Assembly: GCA_016794625.1 (NCBI GenBank)
Contig: JAEUGY010000012.1
Span: 62,001-126,000 of the forward strand
Length of the DNA stretch: 64,000 bases
Direction: 5' to 3'
DNA from: Opitutaceae bacterium
GTDB lineage: Bacteria > Verrucomicrobiota > Verrucomicrobiia > Opitutales > Opitutaceae
The notes below the pieces were generated by a model. The model was not told where the DNA came from and made no database searches. It saw only the letters and a program-made list of their open reading frames with translations. Of the stretch, positions 17,737 through 25,956 are shown one piece after another. Positions within the stretch are counted from its first letter, which is position 1; every line of letters begins with the position of its first letter. The translations under genes and the position numbers were made by a program.

Positions 17737-18186
17737 ATGCCCACTCAACGCCCGACTCGACCGGACCTGCCTCTCCTCTATTCCTGTTCAGGTTGTTCGA
17801 GTGCCGCCCAACTCGCGAATCACCTCGCAGTGCGCATGGACCGCAGCGGTCAGGCGGAGATGTCATGTATTGTCGGTTTGGGAGGGGATGTGAAGCCGTT
17901 GGTCACCACCGCACGCTCCGGACGGCCCATCATCATGATCGACGGCTGCCCCCTGCACTGCGGACGGCACACGCTGGAGCGACACGACCTCGTGCCGGTC
18001 CTGCACTGGGATCTCTCCCGGCGGGGTATCAAAAAAGTCCGGCACGCAGACTTCGCGCCCGCCGACGCCGCCCGCCTCGAAGCCGAGCTGACCGGCACGC
18101 TTGCCCGCCTGTCTTCCGGTCGTTCGTCCGCCCCCGGCGCCGCTCACGACGAGTCCAAGTGCCGGACCGTGCCGCCGGAAACGTAG
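17737..18186 (+). CDS. DGC-domain putative zinc-binding protein
   Basis: Small cytoplasmic protein of 149 residues matching the DGC family: conserved cysteines C17 and C20 in YSCSGCSSAAQLANHL, C44 in EMSCIVGLGG, and the name-giving motif IDGCPLHC (D69-G70-C71, C75). These residues probably bind a metal. The biochemical role is unknown. It starts 28 bases after the cytochrome b fusion and is the last plus-strand gene of the module, so a role in assembling or sensing for the respiratory complex is inferred from position. Its last 43 bases overlap the convergent regulator gene. A weak Shine-Dalgarno-like CAGGAG lies upstream. Confidence 0.85.
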   Translation: MPTQRPTRPDLPLLYSCSGCSSAAQLANHLAVRMDRSGQAEMSCIVGLGGDVKPLVTTARSGRPIIMIDGCPLHCGRHTLERHDLVPVLHWDLSRRGIKKVRHADFAPADAARLEAELTGTLARLSSGRSSAPGAAHDESKCRTVPPET

Positions 18187-19247
18187 CGCGGAAAGATCAG
18201 GTTGGGCTCCGAGGACAGGTAGCCCTGGTTGACGAGCTGGAGCATGAGCCGGGTCAGGCGGTGGGCGAAGGCCTCGTCCTCGAACCGGTAATGGGAGACC
18301 GCATCCTCGAAGAGGTGGTCGTGATCGCGCGATATGATCGACACCGTCTCAGGCACTTGAATACCGCGCTTCAGCAGGTCCACCACGACAAAGAACAGCG
18401 CCTGCGGACGCGCCACGAGCAGCGCGGTCGGCGGACGCGCCGAGGAGAAGAGCTGGTCGAGTTTGCTCGTGATGCCCGCCTGCGTCCCGTTGTGCCGGAC
18501 CACGATCGCCTCCACCCCGACGTCGCTGCCCCGCGGCGCCGCCCCCTCCAGAAACCCCGCCTCGCTCGCCAGGTCGCCGGCCACGTTGTAGTTGGCCACG
18601 AGGAAGGCCATGCGCCGGTGTCCCTTGCTGCGCAGCGTGCCGACGGCGTGGCGGCAGACCGAGCGGAAATCGACATCGATCGAGGGCAACTGCACGGAGG
18701 GGTGACACGAACCGATGACCAGCGTGGGGACCGAGCGGGCCGCGAACCACACCTGCAGTTCCTTGCCCAGGGAGATGAGCACAAAACAGAACGCCTGGTT
18801 TTGCCGCACATAGGCCTCCAGTTTCCGGCGCTGCGTGCCCGGGCTCTGGGCGGGACAAACAAACTCCTCGGTGGAAAATCCGTGCTTCGAAAGGTGCGAC
18901 CGCATCTCGCTCACCCCCTGGTAGGCCGTGAGGGTCATCTGCGCGAGCGGGCGATGGGACACCAGGACCACCAGCCGGCTCTTCGGCGCCGTGACCGCGG
19001 GCCGGGCACCCGGCACCAACCGGTTTCGTTTGCCCTGGTGGATTTCGATCAACCCCTCTTTCGCGAGTTGCTGGAGCGCCGCCCGCACCGTGGGACGACT
19101 CACCTGAAACAGATCGCACAGCCGGCGCTCGCTCGGCAGCGCCTCCTTCCAGACGCCCTCGCCCGCCGCCTTGCGGATGGCGGCGGCCGTCTGCGCGGAC
19201 AGGGAAACCCGCTTGGGCAGATCGAGGAATCCGGACGGCACGCTCAT
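18144..19247 (-). CDS. GntR-type HTH regulator with LacI-like ligand-binding domain
   Basis: Transcription factor of 367 residues built like AraR: an N-terminal GntR winged helix (about 10-80; EALPSERRLCDLFQVSRPTVRAALQQLAKEGLI) followed by a periplasmic-binding-protein-like sensor (about 100-355) with stretches such as RLVVLVSHRP, GHRRMAFLVANYN and VSIISRDHDHLF. Such proteins bind a sugar and control nearby catabolic genes. It diverges from the mutarotase gene, with 182 bases between the starts, so it probably regulates the glycan locus and itself. The ATG at 19247 was chosen because upstream codons do not look like coding sequence. Its 3' end overlaps the DGC gene by 43 bases. Confidence 0.88.
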   Translation of the reverse strand: MSVPSGFLDLPKRVSLSAQTAAAIRKAAGEGVWKEALPSERRLCDLFQVSRPTVRAALQQLAKEGLIEIHQGKRNRLVPGARPAVTAPKSRLVVLVSHRPLAQMTLTAYQGVSEMRSHLSKHGFSTEEFVCPAQSPGTQRRKLEAYVRQNQAFCFVLISLGKELQVWFAARSVPTLVIGSCHPSVQLPSIDVDFRSVCRHAVGTLRSKGHRRMAFLVANYNVAGDLASEAGFLEGAAPRGSDVGVEAIVVRHNGTQAGITSKLDQLFSSARPPTALLVARPQALFFVVVDLLKRGIQVPETVSIISRDHDHLFEDAVSHYRFEDEAFAHRLTRLMLQLVNQGYLSSEPNLIFPRYVSGGTVRHLDSS

Positions 19248-19429
19248 GAGAAACGCCGCCAAGGGCGCGACCGGCGACGATGAACAATTCCGCCTGGAAG
19301 TGAACCCAATTGCAGTCCTCCGCCGGCGAATCGTCCCGGCCGTCGCCTGCCCGGGGCGCGGGTGGCAGCTCGTATGACCAGTGACTGGAGATTGCGTTGT
19401 TTCCCCGCCGTGGGAGGGTGCCGATTGCG

Positions 19430-20884
19430 ATGACCACGGCAGCAATCACCCGGCGCGCCCTGTTTTGCCTTCTCGGGATGGCCTCCTGCCTGGCCCCCTC
19501 GTCCGCCGCTGAACCCCTTCCTCCCATGGAGTCTGTCACCCTCCTCCGCCCCGTCACCCTGCCCACCCCCACCACGGACTTTGCGCCCCTGCCTCTGCAA
19601 GCGGCCCCGTTTGCCTACGCGGACTGGCAAGGGGTGCGTTATGCCGTGCGCAGCGGACGGCGGATCACCGGCACCCGGCCGGTCTTCCCCAGCGCCGTGC
19701 TGCTCATCGGCCGCATCGACGGCGACCGGTGGCGCGATCTCGCCGGCGTCGACGAAACGCCGGAATCCGACGTCGGCCGCGTCGGCCTGTCGGTGCGTGA
19801 AAAAGGCCTCCACCTGTCCTATCAACTGCGAGGTCCGGACGGACGCGTGGTGGCGCGAGAAGTGACCTTCAACCCGTCGGCCAGCACGGCCGCCCCCGAG
19901 GGCCGGTGGTCGCAGCTGCCGGACTTTCCCCAGGCTCCAGGTGTGGCGGGCGTGATCGCGGGCGTGCACCAAGGCGTGCTGATGGCGGCCGGGGGCGCGA
20001 ACTTTCCCGATCGCATGCCCTGGGAAGGCGGGGTGAAGCAGTACTACGACCGGATCTATGCCCTGCGTCCCGGGGACAAGGCATGGACGGAGGCCGGCCG
20101 GCTGCCGGAACCGCGCGGTTATTCCGCCGTGGTTTCCCTGCCCGACGGTCTGCTCGTGCTCGGAGGGGAAAACGGACCCACCCTGCTTTCCGATTCGTTG
20201 CTGCTCCAATGGACCGGAACCACTGTCGCCATCCGGCCGGCCCCGGCGCTGCCCGCGCCGATCACCAGCGCGGTCGCGGTCGTATCCGAAGGTCGGGTCT
20301 ATCTCGCCGGCGGTTACGCTCCCGGCGACTACCGGGTCAGTCGGAAGGAATTCTGGTGCCTCGATCTCAAGTCGCCCGAAGCCGGCTGGAAACCACTGCC
20401 CACCTGGCCCGGAGCCCCGCGGGCCATGGCGGTCATCGCGGCGTGGAACCGCTCGATCTACCTCCTGAGCGGGCTCGACATCAGCCCGGGGCCCGACGGC
20501 AAGGCACAAACCACCTACCTCGTCGACGCGTATCGGTATGACCCTGACGGTACCTGGACCCGCCTGCCCGACCTGCCCTGGTCGGTCATCGCCGCCCCCT
20601 CGCCCGCCCCGGTCGATCCAGCGACCGGACGGATCTTCGTTCTCGGCGGTGTGGATGGACGGCAGGTCGGCAAAATGCCCCGCGAGGGCCGGGTGCCGGA
20701 GGATATCCTCGTGCTGGACGCCCGTGCAGGCACCTGGCGGCTCTGGCCGCAACCCTGGCCGCAATCGGTGGTGACCTCGCCCACCTTCGCGCACGGCCAG
20801 CGCTGGCATTTCATTTCGGGAGAGATCAAGGCAGGGGTGCGTACGACGTCCGCCTGGACCTGGGAAATCGGCGCGGAACCTTGA
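19430..20884 (+). CDS. Exported kelch-repeat mutarotase, NanM (N-acetylneuraminate epimerase) type
   Basis: NanM-type enzymes speed the interconversion of alpha- and beta-sialic acid released by sialidases. This 484-residue exported protein has a signal peptide (about 1-27), an N-terminal region of about 130 residues not found in E. coli NanM, and six kelch blades. The NanM signature GGANFPDRMPWEGG is followed by QYYDRIYAL, and later blades show LPEPRGYSAVVSLPDGLLVLGG and VYLAGGYAPGDY. The ATG at 19430 is preferred over an upstream in-frame ATG because it directly precedes the signal peptide. It heads the glycan operon; the sialidase-esterase gene follows after 15 bases. Confidence 0.85.
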   Translation: MTTAAITRRALFCLLGMASCLAPSSAAEPLPPMESVTLLRPVTLPTPTTDFAPLPLQAAPFAYADWQGVRYAVRSGRRITGTRPVFPSAVLLIGRIDGDRWRDLAGVDETPESDVGRVGLSVREKGLHLSYQLRGPDGRVVAREVTFNPSASTAAPEGRWSQLPDFPQAPGVAGVIAGVHQGVLMAAGGANFPDRMPWEGGVKQYYDRIYALRPGDKAWTEAGRLPEPRGYSAVVSLPDGLLVLGGENGPTLLSDSLLLQWTGTTVAIRPAPALPAPITSAVAVVSEGRVYLAGGYAPGDYRVSRKEFWCLDLKSPEAGWKPLPTWPGAPRAMAVIAAWNRSIYLLSGLDISPGPDGKAQTTYLVDAYRYDPDGTWTRLPDLPWSVIAAPSPAPVDPATGRIFVLGGVDGRQVGKMPREGRVPEDILVLDARAGTWRLWPQPWPQSVVTSPTFAHGQRWHFISGEIKAGVRTTSAWTWEIGAEP

Positions 20885-20899
20885 TCCGTCGCACCGCGT

Positions 20900-22678
20900 T
20901 TGGTCGCCCGCCCCCTCCGCCCTCCCTTGCGCTCGTCACTCCCGGCTCTTCTCTTCGCCTGCGTCCTTGCGCTGGCCGCCGGTGCACTGCGCGGTGAGAT
21001 CAAGCTTCACCCCCTCGCCCAACCCCTCGGATTCCCGCATCAGGGTCCGTTCGTCCGCACCGGGGATGGCTCGATCTGGGCCATGGACACCCTTGGAGCG
21101 CAGGTTTCGCAGGACGAGGGTCGCTCCTGGCAGGCCCGGGCCCGGCTCGACCCGGCGCGTTTTCTTGCGCGCAACGAGCGCGCGCTGTTGCGAACACGCG
21201 AGGGGATGCTGCTCGATGCATTTCTCAACGCGAAAGAACGGGTCTTCCGCTGGGATCAGGCCAAAGGTGGACCGCAGGAGGGTTGCCGGCTGCCGGTTTA
21301 TCTGCGGCGCAGCAGCGACGACGGCGTCACCTGGTCGGAGCCCACGTTGTTGCAGGAAGGCTGGTGTGGCGCGGTGCGCCAGATGATTCAATTGCGCAGC
21401 GGCCGCGTGGTGCTGGTCTCGCAACGCGCCGAAGCCAATCCCGGACGGCACGTGACGGTCATCCACGTGTCGGACGACCTCGGTCTGACTTGGAAAACGA
21501 GCGCACCGCTCGACCTGCGGGAACAGGGCAACTACGCCGGCTCGGTCGCCGGGCTCTCCGGCGCCACCCACGGGGGAGGAATCGAGGGCACGGTCTACGA
21601 AAAGGAAAATGGGGACCTCAAGCTGCTCCTGCGGGTGCCGCATGGACACCTGGAGGAACTGACCTCCCGCGACGGGCTGCAGTGGTCAGTGCCACAGCCC
21701 TCGACCATCGAGGCGAGTGACTCCCCCGCCACGGTGCTTCGACTGGCCAGCGGTCGGCTGGCCATGGTCTGGAACCGCTATACCGACCCGGCAGCCCGCA
21801 AGGGACGGCGCGAAGAGCTCTCCTTCGCCCTGTCGGACAACGACGGCCTGACCTGGAGCATCCCCCAGGTGATCGCGGTGCAGCGGGTGGGCACGGGAGC
21901 GCGGGAAGGAGCGTTCTGGATTTCGTACCCCTACCTGTTCGAGGCGCACCCGGGTCGGATCTGGATCACGACCATGCAAGGCGCCGTGCGTCTCGCGCTG
22001 AACGAATCGGACTTCCTCCAGCCCGCCTCGGCGTCGCTTGAGGAACCCACGCTCCGGATTTTCACCCTCGGCGATTCGATCACCCGGGCGGCGCGGCGCG
22101 GGGTCAGCCCCACTCAGAGTTTCACCGCCCTGACCCAGGCCGCCTTGCGCGCCCAGGGCATCCGGGCCCAGGTCCACTCGATCGGCATCGGAGGTGAACG
22201 GACCGACGGTGCGCTCCGTCGGCTGCAGTCGGACGTCATCTCGCAGCACCCCGCGGTGGTCACGGTCATGTACGGGACCAACGACAGCTGGGTTGACCGC
22301 GGCAAAGCGGAGTCGCGGCTCAGCGAACAGACCTACGAGGCCAATCTGCGCCTCATCGTCCTCCGCCTGCAACAGGCGGGGATCCGCGTGATCCTCATGA
22401 CCCCGCCCCGCTTTGGGGAAGACAACCCGAGGAACGGTCTGGGTGAAGACCCCAATCTTCGTCTGGTCCGCTATGTCGACCGCTGTCGCTCCGTGGCTCG
22501 GGACCTCGGCGTGCCGTTGGTCGATCACTATGGCCATTGGGAGGCGGCCCAGACCGCCGGTCGCCGTCTGCAAGCTTGGACGACCGATGGCTGCCATCCG
22601 AATGCGGACGGCCACGCCGTCCTGACCGAACAGCTCATGCGCGTGCTGCCGACTGTTGCAGCGACCTTGCAGCACTAA
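20900..22678 (+). CDS. Exported sialidase-like propeller fused to an SGNH/GDSL esterase
   Basis: A 592-residue secreted fusion. After a signal peptide (about 11-32) comes a sialidase-superfamily propeller (about 35-375) with Asp-box repeats SQDEGRSW, SSDDGVTWSEP, SDDLGLTW and SDNDGLTWS. The second domain (about 380-590) is an SGNH hydrolase: nucleophile Ser in FTLGDSIT, the block III motif GTND, and the Asp/His pair in DGCHPN. In sialic acid metabolism an esterase removes O-acetyl groups that block sialidase, so a two-step enzyme is likely. The start is TTG at 20900; a second in-frame TTG at 20927 also leaves an intact signal peptide. Sialic acid specificity is inferred from the adjacent NanM-like gene. 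Confidence 0.82.
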   Translation: MVARPLRPPLRSSLPALLFACVLALAAGALRGEIKLHPLAQPLGFPHQGPFVRTGDGSIWAMDTLGAQVSQDEGRSWQARARLDPARFLARNERALLRTREGMLLDAFLNAKERVFRWDQAKGGPQEGCRLPVYLRRSSDDGVTWSEPTLLQEGWCGAVRQMIQLRSGRVVLVSQRAEANPGRHVTVIHVSDDLGLTWKTSAPLDLREQGNYAGSVAGLSGATHGGGIEGTVYEKENGDLKLLLRVPHGHLEELTSRDGLQWSVPQPSTIEASDSPATVLRLASGRLAMVWNRYTDPAARKGRREELSFALSDNDGLTWSIPQVIAVQRVGTGAREGAFWISYPYLFEAHPGRIWITTMQGAVRLALNESDFLQPASASLEEPTLRIFTLGDSITRAARRGVSPTQSFTALTQAALRAQGIRAQVHSIGIGGERTDGALRRLQSDVISQHPAVVTVMYGTNDSWVDRGKAESRLSEQTYEANLRLIVLRLQQAGIRVILMTPPRFGEDNPRNGLGEDPNLRLVRYVDRCRSVARDLGVPLVDHYGHWEAAQTAGRRLQAWTTDGCHPNADGHAVLTEQLMRVLPTVAATLQH

Positions 22679-22820
22679 ATTCGCCCGTGGCGTAACGGGT
22701 TTGGTCATATTCCCTTACCTGTACATTGCCCTCGGCAACGAGGCGCACCGGAGCACGGTGTGCGCATCGCCTGCACTCTCCCGGCCGCGCGAACCAGCCA
22801 ACGGTCGGGTCTTTCCGACC

Positions 22821-25800
22821 ATGCTCCCTCCCTCGCCCTCCCTCCCCACGACGTCTCTCCGCTCGTCGTCCCTGGCCAACCTGTCCGGCCTGCTGCGCGT
22901 CTGCCTTCCGGTTCTGATCCTCGCGGTGTTCCTCGGCGCCGTCCCCGTGCCCGCCTCCGCCCAGTCGGAACCGGGTCGGATCGAAGGGCGTGTGCTCAAT
23001 GCCGATACACGCACCTACCTCAACAACGCCCGCGTGCTGGTCGAGGGAACGAGGCTGGAGACCTTGACGAACAGCGACGGTGAATTTCGCCTGGCCAGCG
23101 TGCCCGCGGGCGAGGTCCGCCTCAAGGTGATCTATGCGGGCATGGAACCGCAGTCGGCCACCGTCACGGTCACACCCGGCGGGGTCGGTCGAAAGGATTT
23201 CGAACTCGCCCTGTCGGGGGGTCGCGCCCTGCGCGAAAAGGACGTCGTGGCGCTCGAGAGTTTCGTCGTGGAGTCCACGGCGATGAACGCCGCCGCCGCC
23301 GCGATCAACGAGCAGAAGATGTCGCCCAACATCAAGAACGTGATCGTGCTCGACGAAATCGGCGACCTCGGCGACGGCAACATCGGCGAGTACCTGAAGT
23401 ACACCCCTGGCATCTCCATCATCTCGGGGCCCCAGACCGCGGCCTCCGCCTCGATCCGCGGCATGCCGGCCAGCGGGGTCATCTTCATGGTCGACGGCGC
23501 CGAGGTCTCGTCCCCGTCGGCCGACCGTTCCTTCGATCTCGCCGCGAGTTCCTCCGGCAGCGTCGACCGCATTGAGATCACCAAGGTGCCCACCCCCGAC
23601 CGCCCGGCCAATGCCGTCGGCGGCACAGTGAACATCGTGGGCAAAAGCGGCTTTTCCAACCCCCGGCGGGTCCTGAAAATCAATGCCTACGCGGCGTACA
23701 ACACCGACGACGGCATCAAGCCGCCGGGCCTCAGCGACCGGGTCGGCAGCGACCGTTACTCCAACGAGCGGGCGATCCAGCCCGGGCTCGACATCTCCTA
23801 CTCGCACCCGGTGAACAAGTCCTTCGCGTTCACGATCAACGCGAGCAGCATGATCCGCGTCTACGACATGGACTACGATTCGCCGACCTGGGACATGTTC
23901 CGCGGCGTGCAAACCACGTCGACCATCCAGAACGTGCTGCAGACGACCGAGCGTCAGCTCGCCGCCACCACCCTCGACTGGCGGGTCAGTCCGGACAGCG
24001 CGTTCCGTCTCAGCGTCGAACACGTGCAGATCAACACCCCGACGCGCCAGAACGTCTACGCCGTGGCCTTCGGCGCCGGAAACACCGGCAGCGCGACCTT
24101 CACGCAGGGAGCCGCCGCCGGCAACGACACCATCCGTCAGACGACGACCTGGGGCGACCGCACCCGCGGCACCACCTCCGCCGTGCTCCGCTTCACTCAC
24201 AACGGAAAGCTCTACAAGATGGACGCCGCCGCGAACTTCTCCCGCAGCTGGGATGAGCGCAAGGATCTGGATCATGGGTTCTTCCGCACCATTGGCGTGA
24301 CCCAGGCGACCAGCCTCATCGCCCGGACGGACCGGCTCGACGGCATCTACGACCGGCTCGCCCCCATCGTGACCGCACGCACCCGCACGGGCGCGGTGTT
24401 CGATCCTTACGACAATGCCGAGCTGACCCTCAACGCCCCGACGAGTCAGCCCAACGAGATCGTCTCCGACGCGCGCCAGTTCACCTTCAACATCAGCCGC
24501 GAATTCAATCTGCGGGTTCCCGTGACCCTCAAGACGGGCGTCTCCATCAACCGGCAGCGCAAGGACAACACCTCCCAGTTGAAGACGTGGACGTTCACGC
24601 CGCCCGGCGGTGCCGCCGCCCGGCTGGTCAAAAACTACAATCTGACCAACGACGAGCTTTCGCGTCAGTCGTTCTTCAACGATACCCTTCAGGTGAAGTG
24701 GGTCAGCCCGGTGAAACTCTACGATCTGTTCGTGGCCAATCCGTCCTGGTTCGTGCTCAACGAGGCGGGCGCCTATACCTCGGGTGCGACCAACTCCCGG
24801 TTCCTTCAGGAGACGATCACCGCGGGCTACGTGCGGGGCGACGTCAAGTTCCTCGACAACCGGCTCTGGTTCGTCGGCGGTTTCCGCTACGAGAAGACCG
24901 ACGACGTGGGTGAGGGGCCGCTCGACGACATCCGCGCCACCTACCAGCAGGACGCCAATGGAAATCTGCTCCGAAATCCCGCCACCGGTCGTCTGATCCC
25001 GGTGTCCACCAACGCACTCGAAACGGCCAAACTGCGCTACACCGAACGGGGCGCCACGGCCCGCAAATCCTACGACGGCATCTACCCAAGCCTCAACTCG
25101 ACGTATTATCTGACCGATACGCTCGTTCTGCGCGCCGCCTACGCCCGGACCATGGGCCGGCCCAATCTGACCGAGATCATCCCGGGACTCACCATCACGG
25201 ATCCGGACGCCGCCACCACCGCCCGGACCATCACCGCGGTCAATACAGGCTTGAAGCCGTGGACGTCCGACGGCCTTGACGTCTCGATCGAAGCCTACGG
25301 CATCAAGGGCGCCGTCGCCTCGGTCAGCCTGTTCCGCAAGGACATCAAGAACTTCTTCGGTACCGTCCGCAGTGTCGCCACTCCGGCCCTGCTGGAGGAG
25401 TTCGGCCTGTCCGACGATTACCTGAGCTACGATGTCATCACCAAGTCCAACTTCGGCGAGGCGAGGGTCGAGGGCTATGAGCTGAGCTGGCGCCAATCGC
25501 TCTACTTCCTGCCCTCGTGGGCCAAGGGATTCCAGATGTTCGGCAACGCCACGATCTCGCGGGTGAGTGGGGAAAACGCCCTCGATTTCACACCGTTCGC
25601 CCACAAGAATCTGAATTGGGGCATGAGCTACATCCGCAAGAAAGTCTCGATCAAGTTCAACGTCGCCTATGCCTACAAGGTCACGGGCGCACGGGTCGCG
25701 GCGAGCGCCACCGTGCCGGACGGCACCTTCTCCTGGGTCGCCCCCCAGATCACCCAGGACCTTTCGTTCGACTATCGTTTCCACAAACGTCTCACGATTT

Positions 25801-25937
25801 ACGGGAGCGCCCGCAATCTGACTGGCGATCCGAAGCGCACCATGCGCTCGGGCCCGAACACCCCGGTCTTCACCCAGCCGCAGTCGATCCAGAATTTCGG
25901 TACCCTCATCACCCTCGGAGTACGCTCCGAATTCTAG
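22821..25937 (+). CDS. TonB-dependent outer-membrane receptor with carboxypeptidase-regulatory-like N-terminal domain
   Basis: Outer-membrane importer of 1038 residues for a glycan breakdown product or another ligand, energised by TonB. A long signal peptide (about 1-49) precedes a carboxypeptidase D regulatory-like domain (about 52-130; GRIEGRVLNADTRTYLNNARV), a plug domain (about 180-300; NIGEYLKYTPGISI, SIRGMPASGVIFMVDG, GSVDRIEITKVPTPDRPANAVGG) and a 22-strand barrel. The last residues (TLGVRSEF) end in the aromatic needed for barrel insertion. No SusD-like gene is present. It lies between two sialidase-like genes, 142 bases after the first. The ATG at 22821 places the signal sequence correctly. 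Confidence 0.93.
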   Translation: MLPPSPSLPTTSLRSSSLANLSGLLRVCLPVLILAVFLGAVPVPASAQSEPGRIEGRVLNADTRTYLNNARVLVEGTRLETLTNSDGEFRLASVPAGEVRLKVIYAGMEPQSATVTVTPGGVGRKDFELALSGGRALREKDVVALESFVVESTAMNAAAAAINEQKMSPNIKNVIVLDEIGDLGDGNIGEYLKYTPGISIISGPQTAASASIRGMPASGVIFMVDGAEVSSPSADRSFDLAASSSGSVDRIEITKVPTPDRPANAVGGTVNIVGKSGFSNPRRVLKINAYAAYNTDDGIKPPGLSDRVGSDRYSNERAIQPGLDISYSHPVNKSFAFTINASSMIRVYDMDYDSPTWDMFRGVQTTSTIQNVLQTTERQLAATTLDWRVSPDSAFRLSVEHVQINTPTRQNVYAVAFGAGNTGSATFTQGAAAGNDTIRQTTTWGDRTRGTTSAVLRFTHNGKLYKMDAAANFSRSWDERKDLDHGFFRTIGVTQATSLIARTDRLDGIYDRLAPIVTARTRTGAVFDPYDNAELTLNAPTSQPNEIVSDARQFTFNISREFNLRVPVTLKTGVSINRQRKDNTSQLKTWTFTPPGGAAARLVKNYNLTNDELSRQSFFNDTLQVKWVSPVKLYDLFVANPSWFVLNEAGAYTSGATNSRFLQETITAGYVRGDVKFLDNRLWFVGGFRYEKTDDVGEGPLDDIRATYQQDANGNLLRNPATGRLIPVSTNALETAKLRYTERGATARKSYDGIYPSLNSTYYLTDTLVLRAAYARTMGRPNLTEIIPGLTITDPDAATTARTITAVNTGLKPWTSDGLDVSIEAYGIKGAVASVSLFRKDIKNFFGTVRSVATPALLEEFGLSDDYLSYDVITKSNFGEARVEGYELSWRQSLYFLPSWAKGFQMFGNATISRVSGENALDFTPFAHKNLNWGMSYIRKKVSIKFNVAYAYKVTGARVAASATVPDGTFSWVAPQITQDLSFDYRFHKRLTIYGSARNLTGDPKRTMRSGPNTPVFTQPQSIQNFGTLITLGVRSEF

Positions 25938-25956
25938 GCGCCGCCTTGTTGTCATC

